Shown in pieces: positions 55,946-64,000 of a stretch of DNA of 64,000 nucleotides (the stretch's first letter is position 1; each line of letters starts with the position of its first letter). This DNA is from Microthrixaceae bacterium (GTDB lineage Bacteria > Actinomycetota > Acidimicrobiia > Acidimicrobiales > Microtrichaceae). The position numbers were made by a program, and so were the translations under genes. The DNA is taken from assembly GCA_027493675.1 (NCBI GenBank), contig JAOSKI010000001.1, forward strand, positions 248,001 to 312,000. The letters run 5' to 3'. Under the pieces are notes generated by a model, which saw nothing but the letters and a program-made list of their open reading frames with translations, had not been told where the DNA came from and did no database searches.

Positions 55946-58000
55946 TTGGTCACCGAACAGCTCCGCACCGGCGGAACCCCGGAACCAGCCGCTGTGTCGA
56001 GGCCGCAACGGAGGCTCGGGTCACTGGACGGCCTTCGGGCCGTAGCGGTCACGGCCGTTCTGGTCTACCACCTTGACGACCGGATCCTTCCCGGTGGGTT
56101 CCTCGGTGTGGACGTGTTCTTCGTCCTGTCGGGCTACTTGATCACCTCGCTGTTGGTGGCCGAACACCGTCGGAGTGGGTCGATAGCCCTACGTGAGTTC
56201 TGGAAGCGACGTGCCCGCCGGCTGTGGGCCGCTGCGTGGGTGGTGCTGGCCATGGTCGCCCTCGCGGGACTGTGGAACCTGTGGGGAGCCGATCGCCAGT
56301 CGTCGCTGCCCAGGGGAGATCTTCGCCGCGGTCGCGCACATCGAGAACTACTGGGTGTTGGGTCATGGCGGGTATCTGAGCCAGTTCGCGGCTCCATCGC
56401 CGGTTCGCCACTTCTGGTCGTTGGCGGTCGAGGAGCAGTTCTGCATGGTGTGGCCCCTGGCCATGCTCGGCGCACTTGGTGCGGTGCGACGCTACGGACG
56501 CAGCGCTATGTGGGTGGTCTTGACCGTGCTCGGGGTGGCCAGCTTCCTCACCGGGCTGGTGGTGAGTCCCGAGCAGGCGTATCTGGGTACTGCGACACGG
56601 GCAATCGCACTGGTGGTGGGAGCGCTGCTCGCATGGTGGTGGTCGGACACGCCCCTGTCGGCGCCCTCGGGCAGGCGGTTGCATCGTGTGATCGGGGCGT
56701 GGGCTGTGGTCGGTGCAATGGCGCTCGTAGTGGGGTTGGCCACGTTGCATCCGCACGACGAGATCATGGCCCGCGGCGGGTTCCTTGTCGTTGCGGTGGC
56801 GTCCGCGGGCCTGACCGCGGTGGCTGTCATCCCGGGCCGCCGCGGGTGGCTGTCGGTCACCCCGCTGGTCTGGTTGGGTCGACGCTCATATGGCATCTAC
56901 CTCCTGCACTGGCCCCTGATCGTCGCGATGGGCCCGGGCCGCCCGACGTGGTCGGTGGCTCTCGTGGTCATCCCCGTCACGCTGCTCGGAGCGGCAGCGC
57001 TTCACCATCTGATCGAAGAGCCGTTGATCGCGCGTCGTTGGAAGCCGTCGACGCAGTTCCTCGGAACCGGTGTGTTGGCGGTGGTCACAACCGGTGCACT
57101 CCTGGCAGCGGTTCCCGACACCACGCCCACGACGAACGTGGCGGAGGGTTGGAGGTGATCTCGGATCCCGCAAGCGGAGACTCGATGGAGTCCTCGGGGC
57201 CGGAGGTGACTCAACCAGCCATACCCGACGGTCCGGACCCCGCGGGCTCGGTCACGACGACCACTGCGTGTGTCCCGACGTTGGTTGCCGGTGCCACCGA
57301 GGATTGGCCGACGGTCACCGAAGGGTTCGACCCGAGCACCGTGGAGGAGCTGGCCGACCCCAGCACAGTGGCGTGTGATCAGCAACTCGATGTGATGGTG
57401 GTCGGTGACTCCACCGGGCGGGGGTTTCTCCAACGGGCTCGCGAAGCTCGGTGATCCCAACATCCGCGTGTGGGACCGCACGACCCTGGGATGTTCGCTC
57501 GGTGACGAGGACTGTCCCGACTGGCGCAGCGAATGGGCGACTGAGGTGGCGCGCGTCCGGCCCGACGTGGTGGTGCTCTACGTCAATCCGGTGACCGACA
57601 TCAAGGGAGTGGACGATGCGGAGTTCCTCTCCGAGGAGGGTGAGCTCCAACGGGTAGCTGTGCTCAACGAGGCGGCCGACCTGCTGTCGTCTCAAGGAGC
57701 CGCGCTGGTGTTCGTCGCGCCTCCATCACCGAGGCCGCCGGAGGGGCTGTTCTTCTGTGGTGGACACCGCGAGGGGAACGCCGTGTGACCCGGTGGTCAC
57801 CCCGCGTGGACCGATTCTGTGATCATCGTGGCCGACAGTCGCAGGATCCCGGTATTGGATGTGCAGCGGTTCCTCGGCGAGCTCGGCGACAACGGTGACA
57901 CACGCCCCGACGGTATGCACTCGCGCTGCCTTCCTTGCAGGCGCTGGCCGAGTGGGCCCTGCCGGTGTTGCCACTGGCGGTGTTCATGCAAGGGGACTGA
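55946..58000 (+). CDS. OafA/YrhL-type acyltransferase with SGNH domain (frameshifted)
   Basis: About 685 aa. The membrane acyltransferase-3 domain opens LGSLDGLRAVAVTAVLVYHL, then GGFLGVDVFFVLSGYLITSLL, HFWSLAVEEQFCMVWPLAML and WLGRRSYGIYLLHWPLIVAM, with about 10 helices. A Thr/Pro-rich linker leads to an SGNH domain (VMVVGDSTGRGF; the Asp-His in RPDGMHS) that ends PLAVFMQGD. Typical of enzymes that O-acetylate cell-surface glycans. TTG start with GGAGGAAGG upstream. Indels near 56220, 56310, 57155, 57425, 57785 and 57925. Confidence 0.85.
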
Positions 58001-58062
58001 CGCCTCGGAGCTCACGTGTGGTGGCGGTGAACCCGATGGTCCACGTGATGCGGCCGTGGGGC

Positions 58063-58554
58063 TCAGCCATCGCCGCCGGCTTCCGCTGCGCGGGCGAGCG
58101 CATCGAGGGTCGCGGTCATGTTCCGCCGGTTCTGTCCGGCGCGATCGGTCACCCCGGTGAGCAGGGAGGTGGTGCGGGCGAACAGTGCCGAACGGTGGTC
58201 TTCCCATGATTCGGCGATCGTGCATCCGTGCTCGGTCGGTTCGAGGTCGTAGCGCCATCTGGCGACCTTGACGGGCCCGGCGGTGATGTCGAAAGCGAAC
58301 GACTTCCCGGGATTGCACTCGACGACGGTCGCGAGCGTCGACCAGCGTCGCCAGCCGTGTCGGTTGTGCCCGACGAACCTGGCTCCCTTGAACGCCCGAC
58401 TGGCACCACCCTTCCATCGTCCACCCGTTGCCTCGGGCGACCACTCACCCATACGGGGGAGGTCGCTCACGAGCTCCCATACCGTCGAGGGTGACGCTGC
58501 GATCTCCCGGCTCACGCTGACGATGCCCCCGGTCGACTCCGACCTGTGCTCCAT
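58063..58554 (-). CDS. SRPBCC (polyketide cyclase/START-like) protein
   Basis: 163 aa, intact. VSVSREIAASPSTVWELVSDL, then MGEWSPEATGGRW and FVGHNRHGWRRWSTLATVVEC are typical of the Polyketide_cyc2 hydrophobic-pocket family. It ends with a long C-terminal helix (NMTATLDALARAAEAG). Ligand unknown. The start lies 110 bp from the divergent serine hydrolase. Confidence 0.8.
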   Translation of the reverse strand: MEHRSESTGGIVSVSREIAASPSTVWELVSDLPRMGEWSPEATGGRWKGGASRAFKGARFVGHNRHGWRRWSTLATVVECNPGKSFAFDITAGPVKVARWRYDLEPTEHGCTIAESWEDHRSALFARTTSLLTGVTDRAGQNRRNMTATLDALARAAEAGGDG

Positions 58555-58653
58555 GACCCGAGACTAGATCGGGAAGTCACACGTATGCGCCGCATGTGAC
58601 AACCGGCCTCCCGTGCGCTACGACCTTCGGCCGCCGTGGCGACCCGCGTGGCC

Positions 58654-58659
58654 TAGGGT
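58654..58659 (+). promoter_or_regulatory. -10 element for leaderless serine hydrolase gene
   Basis: TAGGGT, 6 nt, ATG 58666. Confidence 0.5.
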
Positions 58660-58665
58660 GCCGAC

Positions 58666-59928
58666 ATGCGCCGACTCGTAGCGATCATCGCCGTACTCGC
58701 AGTCACCCTCGGGGCCTGTTCGGATTCCGAGCCGGCAGGTTCGTCCGGTGAGGGATCGGAGCGAACCACCGCGACATCTGTGACGACCGCGCCGAGCGAG
58801 TCGGGCACCTTCGAGATCCCCGACGAGCTGTTGGAGCGGGTCGACGAGGCGGGTTTCGAGTTCCCAACGATCGACTATCCCCCACAGCCTGAAGGGGTCG
58901 AGTGGCCGACAGGGGAATGGCCCACGGGCGAGATCCCCGCAGGGGTCGACGCCACTGCCGTCGAGACGACGATCACCGATGCCTTCAATGCGGGATCGGG
59001 TGAGGGCGACGTGATCGACGCCGTGCTGGTCGTGAAGGACGGTCGTCTCGTGGTCGAGGATTACAACGGGTGGGACCCCGAGGAGTTCCACCCGTCGTGG
59101 TCGATGGCCAAGTCCGTCACCTCGTCGCTGGTCGGAATCCTCGCGGGCCGTGGCGAGATCGACGTGTTCGAGCCGGCTTCGGCTCCCGAGTGGGCCGATC
59201 CCGCCGACCCTCGACATGCGATAACCCTCGACGACCTGTTGCGCATGAGCAGCGGGCTCGAGTGGACCGAGGACTACAGCGATCCCGACGGCGACGTGCT
59301 GACGATCCTCGGAGGTGAAGGGGCTGCCGACCGGGCCGGGTACGCCGCGTCGAAACCCCTCAAGGACGAGCCGGACACGCTCTGGTACTACTCCACGGGG
59401 ACCGCGAACATCGTCGCGCGGGAGGTTGCCGAGAAGGTCGGCTTCGGAGAGGAGTTCTCTGCATGGATCACCGAGAACCTCTTCGAGCCTCTCGGGATTG
59501 CGGGTGCCGACATGCAGATCGACGATGCAGGGGTGATCAACGGCGGTTCCTGGGTGGCGATGCGGCCGGTCGACTTCGCCCGCTTCGGCTACCTCTACCT
59601 GCGCGGTGGCGAATGGGACGGGGAGCAGCTGCTGCCCAGGGAATGGGTCGACTACAGCAGGTTGCCCACCCCCACGGCGGAGAAGCCCGAGTACGGCGCG
59701 CACTGGTGGATCGACGAGGCGGACCCGGCACGGTTCTACGCGTCGGGGTTCAACGGTCAGAGCATCACCGTGGTCCCCGAGGAGGACCTGGTGATCGTGG
59801 TTCTCTCCAACACCGGCACGGACCGTGACACGGCGCTGGTCGACCGCCTGGAGGACCTATTCGGCGAGGCCGGCACCAGCGGTACCGGCGATACCGGCGA
59901 CGATGTGGCCGGTGCGGATGAGGGATGA
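58666..59928 (+). CDS. Beta-lactamase-family serine hydrolase lipoprotein
   Basis: 420 aa, intact. Lipobox VTLGAC, then a Ser/Thr/Glu linker. The class C-like domain has SMAK (SxxK: nucleophile Ser and Lys) in HPSWSMAKSVTSSLVG, YSTGTANIVA (Tyr of YxN) and a C-terminal YASGFNGQSITVVPEEDLVIVV where KTG is replaced by NGQ. Similar proteins are esterases or penicillin-binding-like hydrolases; lactamase activity is not implied. The Gly/Thr/Asp-rich tail is likely disordered. Confidence 0.85.
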   Translation: MRRLVAIIAVLAVTLGACSDSEPAGSSGEGSERTTATSVTTAPSESGTFEIPDELLERVDEAGFEFPTIDYPPQPEGVEWPTGEWPTGEIPAGVDATAVETTITDAFNAGSGEGDVIDAVLVVKDGRLVVEDYNGWDPEEFHPSWSMAKSVTSSLVGILAGRGEIDVFEPASAPEWADPADPRHAITLDDLLRMSSGLEWTEDYSDPDGDVLTILGGEGAADRAGYAASKPLKDEPDTLWYYSTGTANIVAREVAEKVGFGEEFSAWITENLFEPLGIAGADMQIDDAGVINGGSWVAMRPVDFARFGYLYLRGGEWDGEQLLPREWVDYSRLPTPTAEKPEYGAHWWIDEADPARFYASGFNGQSITVVPEEDLVIVVLSNTGTDRDTALVDRLEDLFGEAGTSGTGDTGDDVAGADEG

Positions 59929-59951
59929 GTGCGCGGCTCAGGCCAGGGTGT

Positions 59952-62503
59952 TCATGCAAGATCCCAGGTGTGGATACGCGCCGCGATGGCGACGCTGGAC
60001 TGCATGCGTTCGAGGTGCTGAGCCACCTGGCGTTCACCGGTGGGCAACGTATGGTCGCCCAGGAACCTCTCCACGGCCAGCGAGGTCCATTCGTCGGTGA
60101 ACCCCCGGATGCCTTCGAGCATCCTGGGCAGTGAGCCCGAGGGCAGGCGTTCGCTGAGCGCGTTCCAGTTGTCGACCACGAAGTCCCAGGCGTCGGTGCC
60201 CCGCACACGGTTCGAGAGCGCCCTGCGCAGCACGTACGGCGCGTCTTGGCTCCGTATGTCACCGAGGCAGAGGGTGAGTGCGCTGTGGAACTGCTCGGGG
60301 TGGATGGTCGCCACGAGCGCTCCCAGGTGCCGCTGTTCGTCCTGAGGGTTGGACGCCTCCTTCCAACGCCGGCGGATCTCCGCGTACCGGTCGTCGTCGG
60401 GGTCGTGTGAGATCACCTCCAGTGAGGCCGCTCCCACTGCGCTGTGGATCTCGGGATGCTCGCCGTCGAACACCGATCTAGCGAGGTCTCTCGCGGCGGG
60501 ATCGACGCCGGCCACACCGAGTGTCACCATGAGGGTGGCCGCCACCTCGGCCGAGCGGTCGGTGCACTCGAGCGGCGGGAACGCCTCGAGGGTGTCACCG
60601 AGTGTCGAGCGCACCCAAGGCTCGAACTTCGTTCGCTGGGTGTCGCTGAGCAGTCGGTTGAGCTCGGCGAGCACCGAGGTGGCGCGTCGCCACACCGACG
60701 GGTCGCTCTCGCCGGCCTCGGCAAGCTCGGCGATGGTCGCCAGGATCTCCTCGGGTGGGGTGTGACCGGCCATCACCGCGAACCATGTGTCGTCGAGCGT
60801 CACGAAGCGCTCCAGCGGGACCTCGACCTCGGTCAGCAGCGCACGGCGCTGATCAGGTGGCAACAGAGTCCGGAAGAAGCCATCTCCACCCGGGTTCGCT
60901 CTCAGGAGTTGCGGTGGTTCAGCGAGGGGATCTCGGTGGGTCCTTCGAGGACGAAGCGATGCGCCCTCTCCTCACCGGAGGCCGAACGGGTGAGGATCCG
61001 CATTGGAATCGGGAACGGCGCCGGCGCCTTGCCGGTGGGGAGGGCCGGTAGAGGGGCCCGCTGCTGATCGATGAGCAGTGTCGTGGGATCGGGTCCGCTG
61101 CTCACCGACACGAGCGGGTGGCCGCCGCGGTGGATCCATGTTTCGGCGATGCGGCGCACCGGCTGGCCGGTGGCCTCCTCGAGGGCGTCCCACAGGTCGG
61201 TCGTCTCGGTGTTGGCGTGGGCGTGTCGGCGCAGGTAGGCGCGGATGCCGTCGCGGAATTCCTCGGTGCCCAGGTACTGCTCGAGCATCCTGATCACCGA
61301 GGCACCCTTTTCGTAGGTGAGGATGTCGAACATGGCCTCGGAGTCCGCTGCGGTGACCACCTCGTACTCGATGGGACGGGTGCTCGCGAGGGCATCGGTG
61401 TCGAACGCGCCGGCGCGGGCCAGGCCGAAGGCGGTCCACACGTCCCATTCGGGACGGAACGCGTCCGAGGCGGAGATCTCCATGAAGGTGGCGAACGCCT
61501 CGTTCAACCAGATGCCGTTCCACCAGCTCATGGTGACGAGGTTGCCGAACCACATGTGGGCGAGCTCGTGGTTGATCACGTCGGCCACCCGCTGCAGCTC
61601 CAGCGGGGGTGGCGCGGTCGGGGTCGACCAGCAACAGGACCTCACGGAACGTCACGCAGCCGAGGTTCTCCATAGCGCCGAACGCGAAGTCGGGGATCGC
61701 CACCAGGTCGACCTTGTCGCCCGGGTAGGCCAGGTCGTAGTACTCCTCGAAGAACCCGAGTGCGGCGGCGGCGACTTCGATCGCGAAGCCGCTCAAGTGG
61801 CCCTTTCCGGGCGGGTGCACCACCCGCAGCGGGATCGGGCCCTCACGCCCCCTGGACGGCGGGGGCCTCGGTGATCTCCAGGGGGCCGACCACGACGGCC
61901 AGCAGGTAGGTCGACATGACCATCGTGGGCGAAGCGGATTGTGACCGTGCCAGGGTCACCCTCAGCGGGGCTGTTGACGGTGCGCTCGACCTCTGCGCTG
62001 TTGGAGATGGCGGTGAACCCGGCGGGAACCTCGAGCGTCACCTCGAAGGTCGCCTTGAAGGCAGGTTCGTCGAAGCACGGCATAAACCGCCGTGCATGGG
62101 TGGATTCGCACTGCGTCACGGCCAGGCGCCGAGTGATGCCGTCAAGTTCGAACTCCGAGACGTAGAGCCCCACCAGGTTCTCGCAGTAGCGGCCCGAGTA
62201 CTCGAGTTGCACCTCGGCCGCTCCGGCTTCTAGGTAGCCGCCGGTCGCGAGGGTGATCCATTGGTGCTCCAGGTCGACTGTGATCGACGGTGTGTGCGCC
62301 GAACCGGCCTGATGGATGCACGCCGAGTGGACATCGAGATCCAGTGCGTGCAGCACTATCACGTCGGTCGCCTCGGCCAGCTCGACCGAGATCGTGACCG
62401 ATCCGGTGAATCCCTCCCCGTCGGGATCGACGGTGAGGTGCAGCGAGTAGCGGCGGGGGCAGCGTGTGGGCCGCGAGCCGGTGGGCATTTCGCTCGGAAC
62501 CAC
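59952..62503 (-). CDS. pepN: M1-family aminopeptidase N (frameshifted)
   Basis: About 845 aa. The N-terminal beta domain (RRYSLHLTVDPDGEGFTGSV), CFDEPAFKATFEV, GAMENLGCVTF (substrate N-terminus binding) and the zinc site VINHELAHMWFGNLVTM...NEAFATFME (HExxH-18-E) are clear. The C-terminal ERAP1-like helical domain ends ARIHTWDLA. Indels near 61920, 61830, 61610 and 60905. Start GTG 62503 or ATG 62488. It removes N-terminal residues from peptides in the cytosol. Confidence 0.9.
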
Positions 62504-62665
62504 TGCTCTCGCCTCCCATCGACGCCAAGCTACATGTCACGTGTGACGGCCCGGTGGTTCCCGAGGTCATCGGTGTCCTCGATGTCCTCGATGTCACGGT
62601 TCTCGGGTTCTTCGCCGGGGGCGGTGTGTCGGGTAGCGGGCACGGCTCAGCCGAGGCCGGCCGGG

Positions 62666-63094
62666 TCACGTGCAGTGGGAGTCGCGTCTTGTCCTGACCG
62701 TGCCGTCCACGATCTCGAGCACGCGGTCGCACATCGCCAGGGTCTGGCTCCGATGTGCGGCGATGATGACCGTCACCGTCCCTCGTAGATTCTCGATGGT
62801 CGCGCGCACTGCGCGCTCGGAGTGATCGTCGAGCGCGCTGGTCGGCTCATCGAGCACCAGGAGCTCGGGCGAACCTACGAGCGCGCGTGCGATGCAGATC
62901 CGTTGACGCTGCCCACCCGACAGGCGGGATCCTCGTTCCCCGACGCGGTAGTCGATCCCTGTGGGAAGGCGCTCCACCTCTTCGAGGACGTGGGCTTCAT
63001 GAAGGGCGGAGCGCACCGCGTCGTCGCTCACATCACGGAAGAACCTGACGTTGTCTGCAACCGAGGCATCGAGCAGCGCCCCCTTACCAACCAT
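62666..63094 (-). pseudogene. Truncated ABC exporter ATPase (C-terminal half of NBD)
   Basis: Contains [20 protein letters not shown], the signature [15 protein letters not shown], Walker [14 protein letters not shown], the His switch IIAAHR and the tail. Walker A, Q-loop and the transmembrane domain are absent; homology begins at about residue 4 ([10 protein letters not shown]). The break coincides with the edge of a palindromic repeat, whose ATGCG supplies the present ATG. It cannot hydrolyse ATP alone, so it is a 3' remnant. Confidence 0.75.
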
Positions 63095-63146
63095 GCGTTC
63101 TGAATGGTGTGGCCCACCGCATCGGTGGCTGTGGCCATTCAGTTCG
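63093..63146. repeat. Diverged copy of the 46645 palindrome
   Basis: ATGCGTTCTGAATGGTGTGG ... CCATTCAGTTCGC matches 46645-46701 over most of its length with about 10 changes, which spoil the perfect pairing. It lies between the ABC fragment and the exonuclease gene. Confidence 0.65.
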
Positions 63147-63207
63147 CTGTGGTGGTCACCGGCGTTGCGCCGCATGACTGGATTCCAGCCTGTGACAGGC
63201 TGCTCCC

Positions 63208-64000
63208 ATGCAGGTCCACCTCGTCGACGGCACCTACGAGCTGTTCCGCAACTTCTATGCACCCCGTGGCGGGCACACCAACGGGGTGGGCGAGGAGGTG
63301 GGTGCGGTCCGTGGCGTGCTGCGGGGCACCGTGTCGATGCTCGCCGAAGGCGTGAGCCACATCGGGGTGGCCACCGACCACGTGATCGAGTCGTTCCGCA
63401 ACGACCTGTGGCCCGGCTACAAGGACGGGTCTGGAATCGAAGCAGACCTCAGGGCGCAGTTCCCGTGGCTCGAGGATGCGCTGAGGGCGCTGGGCGTGAC
63501 CGTGTGGGCCATGGTGGACCACGAGGCCGACGATGCCCTCGCTGCTGCCGCGGCGGTTGCGGACGCGGACGAGCGCGTCGAGCGGGTTGTGATAGCAACC
63601 CCCGACAAGGACCTCGCCCAGTGTGTCAAGGGGCAACGGGTGGTGCAGTACGACCGCCGGGCCGGCGAGTTCCGGGGGCCGCCGAGGTGCTCGACAAGTA
63701 CGGCGTCGCTCCCGAATCGATCCCGGACTGGCTTGCACTGGTCGGCGACTCGGCCGACGGCTTCCCCGGCCTACCCGGATGGGGGCAAAGAGCGCTGCGG
63801 TGGTGCTGCGCCGCTACGGGCACATCGAGCAGATCCCGCGATCACCCGGGCAGTGGGACGTACCGGGGCTGCGAGGTGCATCGAAGCTCGCTGCGACGCT
63901 CACCGAGCAGCACGAGGACGCGATGCTCTTCCGCACCCTCGCGCGGTTGGTGTCCGACATCGACGTCGGCGCCGTGGACGACTGGCGCTGGACGGGGCCG
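63208..64000 (+). CDS. 5'-3' exonuclease (PolA N-terminal-like), partial
   Basis: Missing from the ORF track because it stays open to the window end. [19 protein letters not shown] (catalytic Asp), [33 protein letters not shown] and [13 protein letters not shown] are the acidic metal-binding motifs of FEN/5'-nuclease domains. After an indel near 63675 comes [20 protein letters not shown], the H3TH DNA-binding loop. CAGGCT is 6 nt before ATG 63208. A stand-alone exonuclease is more likely than a full PolA, but the C-terminus is outside the window. Confidence 0.85.
   Translation, partial: MQVHLVDGTYELFRNFYAPRGGHTNGVGEEVGAVRGVLRGTVSMLAEGVSHIGVATDHVIESFRNDLWPGYKDGSGIEADLRAQFPWLEDALRALGVTVWAMVDHEADDALAAAAAVADADERVERVVIATPDKDLAQCVKGQRVVQYDRRAGEFRGPPRCSTSTASLPNRSRTGLHWSATRPTASPAYPDGGKERCGGAAPLRAHRADPAITRAVGRTGAARCIEARCDAHRAARGRDALPHPRAVGVRHRRRRRGRLALDGA

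Overview
The window is high-GC DNA from an actinobacterium. The radA-disA pair, F420-type LLM oxidoreductase, SCO6745-like protein, crotonyl-CoA carboxylase/reductase and LAxTG sorting signal fit that phylum. The class Acidimicrobiia is my best guess, but nothing here proves it. Many genes have a TAnnnT or nAnnnT hexamer exactly 6 nt before the start codon, which implies widespread leaderless transcription. A large share of genes, including essential ones (radA, ispD, ispF, rlmB, dnaX), are broken by single-base indels, several of them in C or G homopolymers. I treat these as sequencing errors and give whole-gene spans stitched across frames.

Layout. 1-11000: housekeeping block with the clpC tail, an LppM-like lipoprotein, radA, disA, a dienelactone hydrolase, a Crp regulator, ispD-ispF-rlmB, a large LAYTG surface protein and a pyrE-like PRTase. 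11000-16200: accessory stretch with a decayed trypsin-like protease, unknown genes and a broken transposase-like gene. 16208-32769: an intact tRNA-Thr followed by two tandem integrative elements, delimited by three copies of a 44-bp core (16239, 28297, 32726) that matches the 3' part of the tRNA. Each element has a tyrosine integrase at its left end.

Element 1 (about 12 kb) carries a MobF relaxase, an excisionase-like protein, and a fluoride-resistance operon. That operon consists of a fluoride (crcB) riboswitch, a CLC-F type F-/H+ antiporter, an extra enolase, a dynamin-like GTPase and an MFS transporter. The GTPase and MFS genes start in 4-nt overlaps with the gene before. A convergent second MFS gene follows. 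Element 2 (about 4.4 kb) carries a lipoprotein, an unrecognised two-gene module, a HigB/XRE toxin-antitoxin pair and an Mrr restriction enzyme.

33000-64000: chromosomal genes again. These include a DHA2 exporter, a phytoene-dehydrogenase-like FAD enzyme, LLM oxidoreductase, GH36 alpha-galactosidase, SGNH hydrolase, beta-CASP nuclease, limonene-epoxide-hydrolase-like protein, two tRNA-Ser, tadA, a class III cyclase, SRP RNA and dnaX-ybaB-recR. A C2 assimilation group follows (thiolase, crotonyl-CoA carboxylase/reductase, methylmalonyl-CoA epimerase). The window ends with an OafA-type acyltransferase, a serine hydrolase, M1 aminopeptidase, a truncated ABC ATPase and a 5'-3' exonuclease that runs off the edge. 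Long perfect palindromes mark several gene ends, and one palindrome family also sits at the break of the ABC gene.
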